44,134 nucleotides of DNA from Gammaproteobacteria bacterium UBA2168 (GTDB lineage Bacteria; Pseudomonadota; Gammaproteobacteria; Pseudomonadales; Azotimanducaceae): the NCBI GenBank assembly GCA_002327525.1, contig DCWG01000158.1:1-44134 (forward strand), in the 5' to 3' direction. Below are positions 37,338 to 44,134 of this stretch, in pieces. Both the position numbers and the translations under genes were made by a program. The notes beneath the pieces are model-generated. The model worked only from the letters and a program-made list of their open reading frames with translations. It searched no databases and was not told the DNA's origin. How positions within the stretch are numbered: position 1 is the first letter of the stretch; each line of letters begins with the position of its first letter.

Positions 37338-38789
37338 TCAATCGTCCGTCAGCAGGTAACGGTAGAGCAATGCCACGGGACGCCCGGTGGCGCCTTTTCT
37401 CATGCCTCCGCGAAAACCCGTGCCGGCGATGTCCATGTGCGCCCACTTGAATCCTTCGGCGAAACGCGAAAGGAAACACGCGGCGGTGATGCTGCCGGCC
37501 TCACGTCCGCCGATGTTGGATACGTCGGCGAAACGGCTGGACAGCTGGACCTGATACTCGTTCCACAGCGGCATGTGCCAGGCACGATCTCCGCTCCATT
37601 CCCCTGCATCGATCAGGTCCCTGGCGAGCGTATCGTCGTTTGCGTAGACCGCACTCGCGTGTGAGCCGAGCGCGATGATGCACGCGCCGGTGAGGGTCGC
37701 CACGTCGATTACCACCTTCGGCTTGTAACGCGATGCGTAGCTGATGGCATCACACAACACCAGGCGTCCTTCGGCATCGGTATTGAGAATTTCCACGGTC
37801 TTGCCACTGAGCGATGTGACGATGTCACCCGGGTGGCTGGCGCGCCCGCTTGGCATGTTCTCCGCGGCTGCCACCATCACGATGAGGTTGATGGGCAGTT
37901 TGGCGGCAATGACGGCTTTCGCCGTGCCTAGCACGGCGGCGGCGCCGCACATGTCGAACTTCATCTCGTCCATGCCGGCGCCCGGTTTCAGGCTGATGCC
38001 GCCGCTGTCGAAGGTGATGCCCTTGCCGATCAACACCACCGGAGCGTCGGCGCGCTTCCCGCCCTTGTAGTTGACGATGATCATGCGTCCCGGCCGCTCG
38101 CTGCCCCGGGTCACCGACAAGAAAGCGCCCATGCCGAGCTCTTCCATGCGCCGTTCGTTCAGGGCGCTCACTGACACCTTGTCCTGCCTGCCAAGCTTGC
38201 GGGCTTCTCTGAGCAGATAATTGGGATCGCAGACATTCGGGGGTTGATTACCGAGATTGCGCGCGAAATCGAGGCCCTCTTTGAGCGCGTTGCCCTCGCG
38301 TACGGCGCGCGCGACGTTGGTGCGGCTGCGCGCGTCGGTGTGTACCTGCACGTTGGGCATGCGGCGGTTGCTTTTATTGCTCTTGTGCTGATTGAATTCA
38401 TAGAGGGACAGCGAGAGTTCGGTAATGCCGGCGGACGCGCGCCAGTATGGGTCGTGGTCTTCGACACCTACTGCGGTGAGTGCCCACAGCACGTTACTGA
38501 CTTCTAGTCTGGCGGCGGCGGTGGCGGCTGAGCGCACCATTTTGCGATAGTTGCTGGCGCTGACCGGGTCGTCACCGCCGCCGACCACGATCAGTCGATC
38601 GGCGTTGCAGCGTTTGGGCATGGCAAGCGTGATGGTGTTACCGGGCTTGTCCTTGAAGTCGCGCAATGCCGCATCGACGATCTCTGCACCTTTTCTCACC
38701 GGCACGGCCTTGCGCGCGATCTTTGCCGAGCAAACGAGTACGGGCGTTTTCAGATCTGGGAGGCTGCCAGTCTTGGTGGAATACTTCAT
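37338..38789 (-). CDS. pepA: Cytosol (leucyl) aminopeptidase PepA
   Basis: A 483-residue M17 metallopeptidase. The metal-binding Lys and Asp residues are in GKGITFDSGGISLKPGAGMDEMKFDMCGAA, and the signature NTDAEGRLVLCDA carries the second Asp/Glu pair and the catalytic Arg. SPSGRASHPGD-like text (MPSGRASHPGDIV) and the GxGFRGG end region are also present. It cleaves N-terminal residues from peptides; in E. coli PepA also binds DNA at cer and carAB. It diverges from lptF over 88 bases. Confidence 0.95.
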   Translation of the reverse strand: MKYSTKTGSLPDLKTPVLVCSAKIARKAVPVRKGAEIVDAALRDFKDKPGNTITLAMPKRCNADRLIVVGGGDDPVSASNYRKMVRSAATAAARLEVSNVLWALTAVGVEDHDPYWRASAGITELSLSLYEFNQHKSNKSNRRMPNVQVHTDARSRTNVARAVREGNALKEGLDFARNLGNQPPNVCDPNYLLREARKLGRQDKVSVSALNERRMEELGMGAFLSVTRGSERPGRMIIVNYKGGKRADAPVVLIGKGITFDSGGISLKPGAGMDEMKFDMCGAAAVLGTAKAVIAAKLPINLIVMVAAAENMPSGRASHPGDIVTSLSGKTVEILNTDAEGRLVLCDAISYASRYKPKVVIDVATLTGACIIALGSHASAVYANDDTLARDLIDAGEWSGDRAWHMPLWNEYQVQLSSRFADVSNIGGREAGSITAACFLSRFAEGFKWAHMDIAGTGFRGGMRKGATGRPVALLYRYLLTDD

Positions 38790-38877
38790 AATCTCGCGCG
38801 ACGGTTGAGTTGGCGCGCAATTATATGGAGTCTCTCACCGATTTGCCCCCTGATCGATGCAGGAGTTTTGAGCACCC

Positions 38878-39948
38878 ATGATCATCGCGCGCTATGTGAA
38901 CCGCGAGCTCGCCGCCATGTTCCTGGTGATCATGCTGGTACTTTTCGTGGTGGCGGTGGGAGGGCGCTTCATCGGTTACCTGCAGGATGCGGCTGCGGGG
39001 AAGTATACGGCCGATGCGTTGTTGACCATTCTCGAGCTGCGCCTGCCCGGTTTCATCCAGTTGCTCATTCCCTTCGCCGCATTTCTCGCCGTGCTACTCA
39101 CCTTTGGGCGCCTGTATGCCGATCAGGAAATGGCCGTTTTGCGGAGCAGTGGCGCGGGTCCGGCGCAAGCCATTCGCTGGATGCTGCTGCCGATGATCGG
39201 CCTGGTGGCTGTCGAAGGCTGGCTCACCACCGTTTACACGCCGAGTACCAATCTCGAATTCACCGAATACATGATCGAGCAGCGTGCGCGTCAGCGGGTG
39301 GACACGCTGACTCCGGGCGTGTTCAACGTGTTCGGCCGTGGTGACAGGGTGACTTATGCCGAAAGCATGAGTGAAGACGGTCGTACGCTGTACAACGTGT
39401 TCATCAGGCAACAGGAAGAAGACCTCCCATCGGTGAGCATCTGGGCCGAGCGGGGTGAGCAGTATGTCGACGAGCAAACCGGCAGTCGCTTCATGTTGTT
39501 GTTCAACGGCCGACGCTACGAGGGGACTGTCGGGCGCAAGGACTACCGGGTGATCGAGTTCGAGCAGCTCGGGCAGCGGATTTTGGTGGAAGAAGCGGTG
39601 CGTCAGGTCACCGAGGCAGAATCGCTGGGCACTGCGGTGTTGTTTGCCAGCTCTCGGCCGGAGGACATGGCCGAGCTGCATTGGCGCATCGCACTGCCGG
39701 TCTTCACGCTGGTCGGTATTCTGCTGGCAGTCGGCTTGTCCAGGGTGAAACCGCGTCAGGGCCGGTTTGCACGGGTTCTGCCCGCCATGGGCGTGCTGGT
39801 GATCTACTACTTAGCACTGCTGGTCAACCAGAACGCCATGCACGAGGGCAATTTCCCGACATGGGCGGGATTCTGGCTGGTGCACGGGGCTTTCGGAGGC
39901 GCGGCGCTCAGCCTGATCGTAGGTGTGGGGAAACCCGCCAAAGCCTGA
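38878..39948 (+). CDS. lptF: LptF, permease subunit of the LPS transporter
   Basis: A 356-residue YjgP/YjgQ-family protein. Its first helix region is MIIARYVNRELAAMFLVIMLVLFVVAVGGRF; two more helices lie near residues 55-75 and 98-125, then a periplasmic jellyroll (about 130-265) and three C-terminal helices (LPVFTLVGILLAVGLSRVKPRQGRF onward). LptF pairs with LptG and LptB to pull LPS from the inner membrane. Divergence from pepA is the standard arrangement, but lptG, which normally follows directly, is missing: a convergent thiolase starts 30 bases downstream. Confidence 0.93.
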   Translation: MIIARYVNRELAAMFLVIMLVLFVVAVGGRFIGYLQDAAAGKYTADALLTILELRLPGFIQLLIPFAAFLAVLLTFGRLYADQEMAVLRSSGAGPAQAIRWMLLPMIGLVAVEGWLTTVYTPSTNLEFTEYMIEQRARQRVDTLTPGVFNVFGRGDRVTYAESMSEDGRTLYNVFIRQQEEDLPSVSIWAERGEQYVDEQTGSRFMLLFNGRRYEGTVGRKDYRVIEFEQLGQRILVEEAVRQVTEAESLGTAVLFASSRPEDMAELHWRIALPVFTLVGILLAVGLSRVKPRQGRFARVLPAMGVLVIYYLALLVNQNAMHEGNFPTWAGFWLVHGAFGGAALSLIVGVGKPAKA

Positions 39949-39978
39949 CGTCGAACACGCGGGCTTCCCACGGTGTGA

Positions 39979-41430
39979 TCAGAAGCTGGCGGCATTACCC
40001 GCAAGCGTTACCCGGCGGCCGCAGAACTCTTCGGTGGTCATGGCCGAGGCGGTGTCGCGGTCGTTGCAGATGCCCCAAACGCGGGCGTCGTCGAGGCGTG
40101 CCGCGAGATAGGCAATGGCGGGACCATCGCCATCGTACATCACGGTGTAGCCCTCCACTTCGGCGGTGCCGAAGTGTTCATCGACCAGCTCCCGGGAGGG
40201 GGTCTGGTCCACTCGGTCCTGCAGATCCTCGTGGCGATAAGGCTCGGACGGCGGTTCCGTGGAATACACGCCGAATGCGTGCTTGGTGATGTAGCCGCCA
40301 TTGGCGGTGACAAGCCCGCGTTCACCGGGCTTCTCACGCAGCAATTCGGCCATGCGCGCGATGGAGTGCATGACGTAGTCGTTGAGAGGCCCACCGCCCC
40401 AGGTCATTCCACCGGTGACGGTCCATGGTAAGGCCGGATCGAGTCCGAGTTCGGCCGCGGATACCTGAACGGCGACGGGAAAGCAGCTGTAGAGATCCAC
40501 CATGTCGATGTCGGTCGGCTGAATACCGGCCATTTCCAGTGCGCGAGTGCCGGCGAAGCGGATAGCGGGTGAACTGTGCAGATTGTTGCGGTTGGAGACG
40601 AAATAGTGATCGTGTGCGTTGGTCCCGACCCAGGGATAGACCCACTTGTCCTCGGCGATACCGAGCGCGCGCGCCTTTTCGGTCGATGTGAGGATAAGCG
40701 CGGCGGCCTGGTCCACGTTGTTGTTGGAGTTCAGGAACTTGGGGTAGGGAAACGATACCGGCCGGTTGACGGTGGAAGGCGTGCGGATTTCCTCGGCGGT
40801 TTTCGCCTCACGTATCCATGCATGCGGATTGCCGGCCGCAACGACGCTGAAGCCCGCCCAGAGCTCCGAGATGTGCCGCAGGTGTTCGTCGATGCTCTGC
40901 CCGCGGTGGTGGCGCAGCGCGCTTTCCAGGATAGGGTACACCTGAATCGGCTGAATGATGTTCAGAGCTTCCTCGCGGGGATGCATCATCGGCGCGTCGG
41001 CGCCGATCATCCGGTCAGGTGTACCCTCCAGAGCACTCCATTGCGGTTTGAAGCCCGCGCGGCGTGCCTTGGCGCGTGTGTTGCCGCACTCGGCACCCGC
41101 AATGACGATGACCTCGTGCTTGCCGGACTGAACGTCGAGGCAGGACATATTCATGGTGGTCTGTACGAAATTGCCGCCGAAAGGCGTGAGACACGTCTCG
41201 GCACCCGGGCTGCCGATGACCTCGGCGATGGCCCGCCCGGGATCCTGGTAACGCCAGCCGCCCTTGATCACCCGGACCGAATCCACACGGGAGAGCAATT
41301 CGTGGCTACCGGCATCCTCGGCGGCCGCGCGGACCGCTTCGAGCATGAGCAGGTAAGGCTCCTTGCCGTCGTTGGGATCGTCAATGCGTTGGTTGAGTTG
41401 AGCGATGCCGACCAGAACCGGTGTTTGCAT
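39979..41430 (-). CDS. Acetyl-CoA acetyltransferase-like thiolase (SCP2/SCPx type)
   Basis: A 483-residue member of the divergent, non-decarboxylating thiolase group related to SCPx, usually annotated acetyl-CoA acetyltransferase. Family text: MQTPVLVGIAQLNQR, NFVQTTMNMSCLDVQSGKHEVIVIAGAECGNTR, DIDMVDLYSCFPVAVQVSAAELGLDP and a TANGGYITKHAFGVYS block with the conserved His. A C-terminal region of about 80 residues (TPSRELVDEHFGTAEVEGYTVMYDGD) looks like an OB-type DUF35 domain. ATG at 41430 follows AGGAGACACC, a strong ribosome site. The substrate, perhaps branched or sterol-derived acyl-CoA, is unknown. Confidence 0.82.
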   Translation of the reverse strand: MQTPVLVGIAQLNQRIDDPNDGKEPYLLMLEAVRAAAEDAGSHELLSRVDSVRVIKGGWRYQDPGRAIAEVIGSPGAETCLTPFGGNFVQTTMNMSCLDVQSGKHEVIVIAGAECGNTRAKARRAGFKPQWSALEGTPDRMIGADAPMMHPREEALNIIQPIQVYPILESALRHHRGQSIDEHLRHISELWAGFSVVAAGNPHAWIREAKTAEEIRTPSTVNRPVSFPYPKFLNSNNNVDQAAALILTSTEKARALGIAEDKWVYPWVGTNAHDHYFVSNRNNLHSSPAIRFAGTRALEMAGIQPTDIDMVDLYSCFPVAVQVSAAELGLDPALPWTVTGGMTWGGGPLNDYVMHSIARMAELLREKPGERGLVTANGGYITKHAFGVYSTEPPSEPYRHEDLQDRVDQTPSRELVDEHFGTAEVEGYTVMYDGDGPAIAYLAARLDDARVWGICNDRDTASAMTTEEFCGRRVTLAGNAASF

Positions 41431-41519
41431 GGTGTCTCCTGAGCGACCGGGAAACCGGCAATCATACTGAAGGCAGACTATAAATAGTGGGGTTTGTGGC
41501 CTGTGTGCAAAAAATGGGC

Positions 41520-41539
41520 AGGGTGTTTCGCAGCACCCT
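41520..41539. promoter_or_regulatory. Inverted repeat between thiolase and HTH regulator
   Basis: AGGGTG (41520-41525) and CACCCT (41534-41539) form a perfect 6-bp inverted repeat around an 8-base loop, 24 bases before the start of the HTH gene. It could be an operator for that regulator. Read on the minus strand it is followed, after five bases, by six T residues, so a terminator reading leftward is the other option. Confidence 0.35.
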
Positions 41540-41563
41540 CTTTTGAACAACCGCGGGTGATGC

Positions 41564-42016
41564 ATGGACGAGTGTCGCGATATAGCCAGCCGAGCGACGG
41601 ATGGGGGGCAAGTGGTGCATCCTTTTCGTGCGCTCGGTGGCTTCGTGAACGTCAACGGACAGTGGTATTTCTCGTCTCGGGAAGGTGATTACGGACCCTT
41701 CTCCTCGAAACGAGAAGCAAACGATGCACTGGAGCGCTGCATCGAAGCGCAACTCTTCGCAATCGGGGATGGTGAGAAGGAAGGAGAAACGTGCGAGCCC
41801 CGCAGACTCCACGACCTCACACCCGAAGACGTGAAACGTATCCGGTCGCAGACCCGTCTATCACAGGCCCACTTCGTTAGTGCCTTCAACATCAGCATTT
41901 CCACGCTGCGCAGTTGGGAGCGCGGCAACGCCACCCCTAACCGGACCGCGACCGCCTATCTGCGTGTGATCGAGCGGCATCTGGGTCTGGTGTTTGAGGT
42001 ATTGAACAGCGGGTAG
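41564..42016 (+). CDS. HTH regulator with an N-terminal DUF6316-like domain
   Basis: A 150-residue two-part protein. Residues 20-65 (FRALGGFVNVNGQWYFSSREGDYGPFSSKREANDALERC) resemble a small beta-rich domain often found alone in gammaproteobacterial proteins (DUF6316-like, from memory). Residues 85-150 are an Xre/HigA-type helix-turn-helix: LTPEDVKRIRSQTRLSQAHFVSAFNISISTLRSWERGNATPN, with an end (AYLRVIERHLGLVFEVL) typical of NadS/HigA-like antitoxin regulators. No toxin gene is beside it: the flanks are a thiolase and an SDR. An inverted repeat at 41520-41539 may be its operator. Confidence 0.75.
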   Translation: MDECRDIASRATDGGQVVHPFRALGGFVNVNGQWYFSSREGDYGPFSSKREANDALERCIEAQLFAIGDGEKEGETCEPRRLHDLTPEDVKRIRSQTRLSQAHFVSAFNISISTLRSWERGNATPNRTATAYLRVIERHLGLVFEVLNSG

Positions 42017-42214
42017 GGCTGGCCGTCGTTTAAGACGTTTCTGCGGAGACGTCTCTGGACGGGTTGACTCTGCGCACGAAGGACCAAACACCAAGGCCCG
42101 ACCATTACCATATCGCCTGGGTGCTCAGGGGGACACTCGGGGGACCATAGTGCAATGGATGCGCGTCGGCCTATGATGTGTGTTTTCTTCAAAGTATGTC
42201 TCGAGGGAGGCAGT

Positions 42215-43003
42215 ATGGAATTGCAGGACAAGGTCGTTGTCATTACCGGTGCCGGTTCTGGCATCGGCCGTGCGCTGGCAATCGGCCTGGCGGCGGTTGG
42301 TGCGAAAGCGGTGGTTTGTACCGATCTGAACGGTGACAGCGCTGCGGAGACGGCAGCGATGATCGGGTCCGCCGCTTCATCGGCGGCACTGGATGTTGCC
42401 GATGAGGCAGCGATCGAGGCGCTGGTTGCGCAAACGCAAGTGCAGCACGGTGGTATCGATATCTTCGTCTCTAACGCGGGGTACGCACTTCCGGGGGGAC
42501 TTGAGTTAGCCACCGAAGACTGGCAGCGCATGATGAATGTGCACACCTGGTCGCATCTGGCAGCTGCGCGAGCGGTGATTCCGGGAATGATCGAACGCGG
42601 GGGCGGATACCTCTTAAGTACAGCATCGGCCGCGGGTCTGCTCACGCAGATGGACTCGGGCCCATACGCCGTGTCGAAGCATGCGGCGGTCGCGCTCGCG
42701 GAGTGGATTGCGATCAACTATGCAGATCAGAACATCAAGGTGTCGGTGCTGTGTCCCCAGGCGGTGCGCACTAACATTGGCGGTCCGAGAAAACCAGGGG
42801 AGCAGACGAAGGGACAGGCGAGCTTCGACGGGGTGCTGGAAGCGGATACCGTGGCGGATGCCTGCATCGAGACCATTCGCGAGGAACGCTTTCTGGTGCT
42901 GCCGCACCCCGAGGTGGAGACCTATTTCCAGCGCAAGGCGAGCGACTACGATCGCTGGTTGCGTGGGATGCGTCGTTTCAAGGAGCGTATCTCGGCTGGT
43001 TGA
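42215..43003 (+). CDS. Short-chain dehydrogenase/reductase
   Basis: A 262-residue classical SDR. The cofactor loop is VITGAGSGIGRALA, with acidic Asp in VCTDLNG suggesting NAD preference. NAG appears as FVSNAGYALPGG; the catalytic Ser is in LSTASAAG and Tyr/Lys in GPYAVSKHAAV. ATG at 42215 is preferred because GAGGGAGG lies just upstream; an earlier ATG at 42155 adds 20 residues unlike the family. The substrate is unknown. It is the last ordinary gene before the accessory-looking end of the window. Confidence 0.9.
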   Translation: MELQDKVVVITGAGSGIGRALAIGLAAVGAKAVVCTDLNGDSAAETAAMIGSAASSAALDVADEAAIEALVAQTQVQHGGIDIFVSNAGYALPGGLELATEDWQRMMNVHTWSHLAAARAVIPGMIERGGGYLLSTASAAGLLTQMDSGPYAVSKHAAVALAEWIAINYADQNIKVSVLCPQAVRTNIGGPRKPGEQTKGQASFDGVLEADTVADACIETIREERFLVLPHPEVETYFQRKASDYDRWLRGMRRFKERISAG

Positions 43004-43031
43004 GGTTCAGTCATTCGCTGCGAAGAGAAAA

Positions 43032-43265
43032 GGGGACAGGTACACTTTTCGACGAGAACTAACCCTGATGTAGCAATCCTGGGTGAGCGCAGACGCGTTA
43101 GAACGGGCAATTCACGAGGGGATGCATACGCACATCTACGATGGCACTACCATATGTGACCTGAGCGAAAAGCGAGCGAGCGCTTAGTTTGCCCGCTATA
43201 ACGCGAGCCGTAGGTGCTGTGAGCCACGTAGGATTGCTACATTAGGGCTAAGTGTACCTGTCCCC
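43032..43265. mobile_element. MITE/REP-like element with nested inverted repeats
   Basis: The ends are an exact 16-bp inverted repeat: GGGGACAGGTACACTT at 43032-43047 and its reverse complement at 43250-43265. Inside lie two more inverted pairs: 43061-43080 with 43230-43249 (18 of 20 match), and 43095-43110 with 43189-43204 (14 of 16). The whole 234 bases can fold into one long imperfect hairpin. It encodes no protein. The GGGGACAGGTACACTT motif is, from memory, common in proteobacterial genomes near REP-associated Y1 transposases; none is in this window, so the element would be non-autonomous. Confidence 0.7.
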
Positions 43266-43812
43266 ATTTCCTGTCGAAGTGGTAGATCCATTAACGGGTG
43301 AGTCTTTACAGACGGTGTGGCACCCGATTGGATTAAGTGTGCAGGGTATTACCTCGATGCAGGATATTAGTGGTAACGGTATCCCTGAGTTAGTGACACT
43401 GGTGACACGTAAATCAGACGGGCTCATTGGTGCGCGTTTAAGTGATCTGGAATCAGGTAAGTCCTTTAAGCGTATGTGGTATCGGGCGAACTCAAAAGTG
43501 GTCTCTCCTGTATCATTTGCAATCTTTGATGATGTCTCGGGTAACGGTATCCCGGAAGTCGGTGTTGCCGTGATGCGTCAGACGGATGGACGTCAAGTGG
43601 TGCAGTTACGTGACCCTGATACGGGCCGCCTAGCAACCAATGTCTGGCTTGCACCCGGCTTTATGGCGCAGAGGATTGTAGTGATGCCTGCTGTCGATGG
43701 CGTACAGGGTGTGGGTGTATTGGGTTATACACGCAAGGCTAAGTATCAGGCACGTATCTATAATGCTGAGACCGGCCAACAGAGGGCGTCTGCTTACTAT
43801 CCGATGTTCTGA
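43252..43812 (+). pseudogene. 5'-truncated FG-GAP/VCBS-like repeat protein remnant
   Basis: An open frame of 186 codons that begins with a GTG inside the right inverted repeat of the element, directly after an in-frame TAA. The product has repeats of about 70 residues: QDISGNGIPELVTLVTRK, then DDVSGNGIPEVGVAVMRQ, each followed by a strand and an LxDxxxG turn, ending LGYTRKAKYQARIYNAETG. The D-x-SGNGIPE text resembles calcium-binding FG-GAP/VCBS propeller repeats of large surface proteins. There is no signal peptide or proper start, so it seems to be the tail of a longer gene lost by insertion or deletion. Its codons are AT-richer (TTA, CGT, ACA, GGT) than those of its neighbours, suggesting transfer. 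Confidence 0.6.
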
Positions 43813-43831
43813 TTGTTAGGCTAAAAGTGTC

Positions 43832-43924
43832 ATGAATCGCTTATTCGAATCATCGCTTCTGATCGGCGCATTTATGTTCCTTGCAGCAACGATCGAACTT
43901 GCGCTGGATAGTGTCAGAAAATAG
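43832..43924 (+). CDS. Possible 30-residue hydrophobic peptide
   Basis: ATG to TAG encodes a 30-residue peptide with one hydrophobic stretch (LLIGAFMFLAATIELAL) flanked by charged ends, the form of a small membrane peptide. No Shine-Dalgarno sequence precedes it, and it lies in decayed intergenic DNA 20 bases after the repeat-protein remnant. Chance is a fair explanation. Confidence 0.15.
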   Translation: MNRLFESSLLIGAFMFLAATIELALDSVRK

Positions 43925-44068
43925 AGCGAACTCGGCAATGCTACCAGAGGCTTTTGTGGCTTGCCTACCGGCTGCTCAGATCACTCCGAAATGTAGCCCC
44001 CGTGTAGCCCCGAGGAAATTTGAAAGCGATGCTGGTTAGCTAATGATCTCTGAAGCCTGTATTTTGCT
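43925..44068. other. Intergenic DNA with tandem repeat beside the tRNA-Leu 3' end
   Basis: This stretch has no gene. It contains a tandem direct repeat, TGTAGCCCCCG (43992-44002) and TGTAGCCCCG (44003-44012), about 57 bases from the 3' end of the tRNA. Short tandem repeats of this kind are expected at arm-type sites for tyrosine integrases that use tRNA 3' ends. No integrase gene is visible, so this is a possible att flank of a lost or decayed element, not a demonstrated one. Confidence 0.3.
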
Positions 44069-44134
44069 TGGTGCCTGGGGTGGGAGTCGAACCCACACAT
44101 CATTGCTGATACCAGATTTTGAGTCTGGCGCGTC
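44069..44134 (-). tRNA. tRNA-Leu (anticodon CAA), 5' part cut by window end
   Basis: On the minus strand the visible part runs from the end of the D-arm through the 3' CCA. The anticodon stem CCAGA/TCTGG encloses the loop CTCAAAA, giving anticodon CAA (complement of 44119-44121), which reads UUG. A long variable arm (TATC..GATG stem) marks a class II tRNA, as expected for Leu. The T-arm GTGGG-TTCGACT-CCCAC is intact, and CCA is encoded (44069-44071). The acceptor 5' strand lies beyond the window. Confidence 0.93.

Noticed and set aside
43925..44068. Integrase gene next to the tRNA
   Set aside because: No frame here is longer than about 40 codons and none shows tyrosine-recombinase motifs.

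Overview
The window is bacterial, high-GC, densely packed chromosomal DNA. Gene content and local order point to Gammaproteobacteria: bamD-pilS-pilR-fimT, rluD-pgeF, holD-rimI-prfC, lptF divergent from pepA-holC-valS, msrPQ, and a FabY-type ketosynthase as in pseudomonads. Several of these blocks match Pseudomonas or Escherichia synteny, but the order between blocks does not. A deep-branching or marine gammaproteobacterium is likely; I cannot name a genus.

Layout. 1-5.8 kb is type IV pilus biology: the 3' end of pilY1 and a pilY2-like gene (+) converge on fimT-pilR-pilS-bamD (-). 5.9-8.1 kb holds rluD, pgeF and a DUF4124 protein. 8.2-11.6 kb is an ilvBNC operon, followed by a 400-base hairpin-rich gap. 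12-14.7 kb carries pssA, msrP, msrQ and phhB, with aroG opposite. 15.8-19.3 kb is a holD-like gene, rimI, prfC and a SirB1-like gene. 19.3-27.8 kb is the most unusual region: a minus-strand moaB-thiolase-fabY unit diverges from one 1634-residue gene that fuses both carboxyltransferase halves, biotin carboxylase and biotin carrier of an acyl-CoA carboxylase. 27.8-33.6 kb holds a broken TSUP transporter, a LysR regulator, epmB-hemH, a lone hisH-hisF pair and a quinone oxidoreductase. 33.6-39.9 kb is pepA-holC-unknown-valS with lptF divergent and no lptG beside it. 40-43 kb has an SCP2-type thiolase, an HTH regulator and an SDR.

The right end (43.0-44.1 kb) looks like accessory DNA. It has a ~234-base element with nested inverted repeats, an AT-richer 5'-truncated repeat-protein remnant, and a tandem repeat beside the 3' end of a tRNA-Leu(CAA) gene cut by the window edge. 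This fits a decayed insertion at a tRNA gene.

Functional links: fused carboxylase (malonyl-CoA), FabY (chain initiation) and thiolase form a possible acyl-chain module. HolC and the HolD-like protein would be the chi and psi partners of the clamp loader. MoaB could serve molybdopterin synthesis needed by MsrP. All functions are inferred by reading translated sequence; no search was run.
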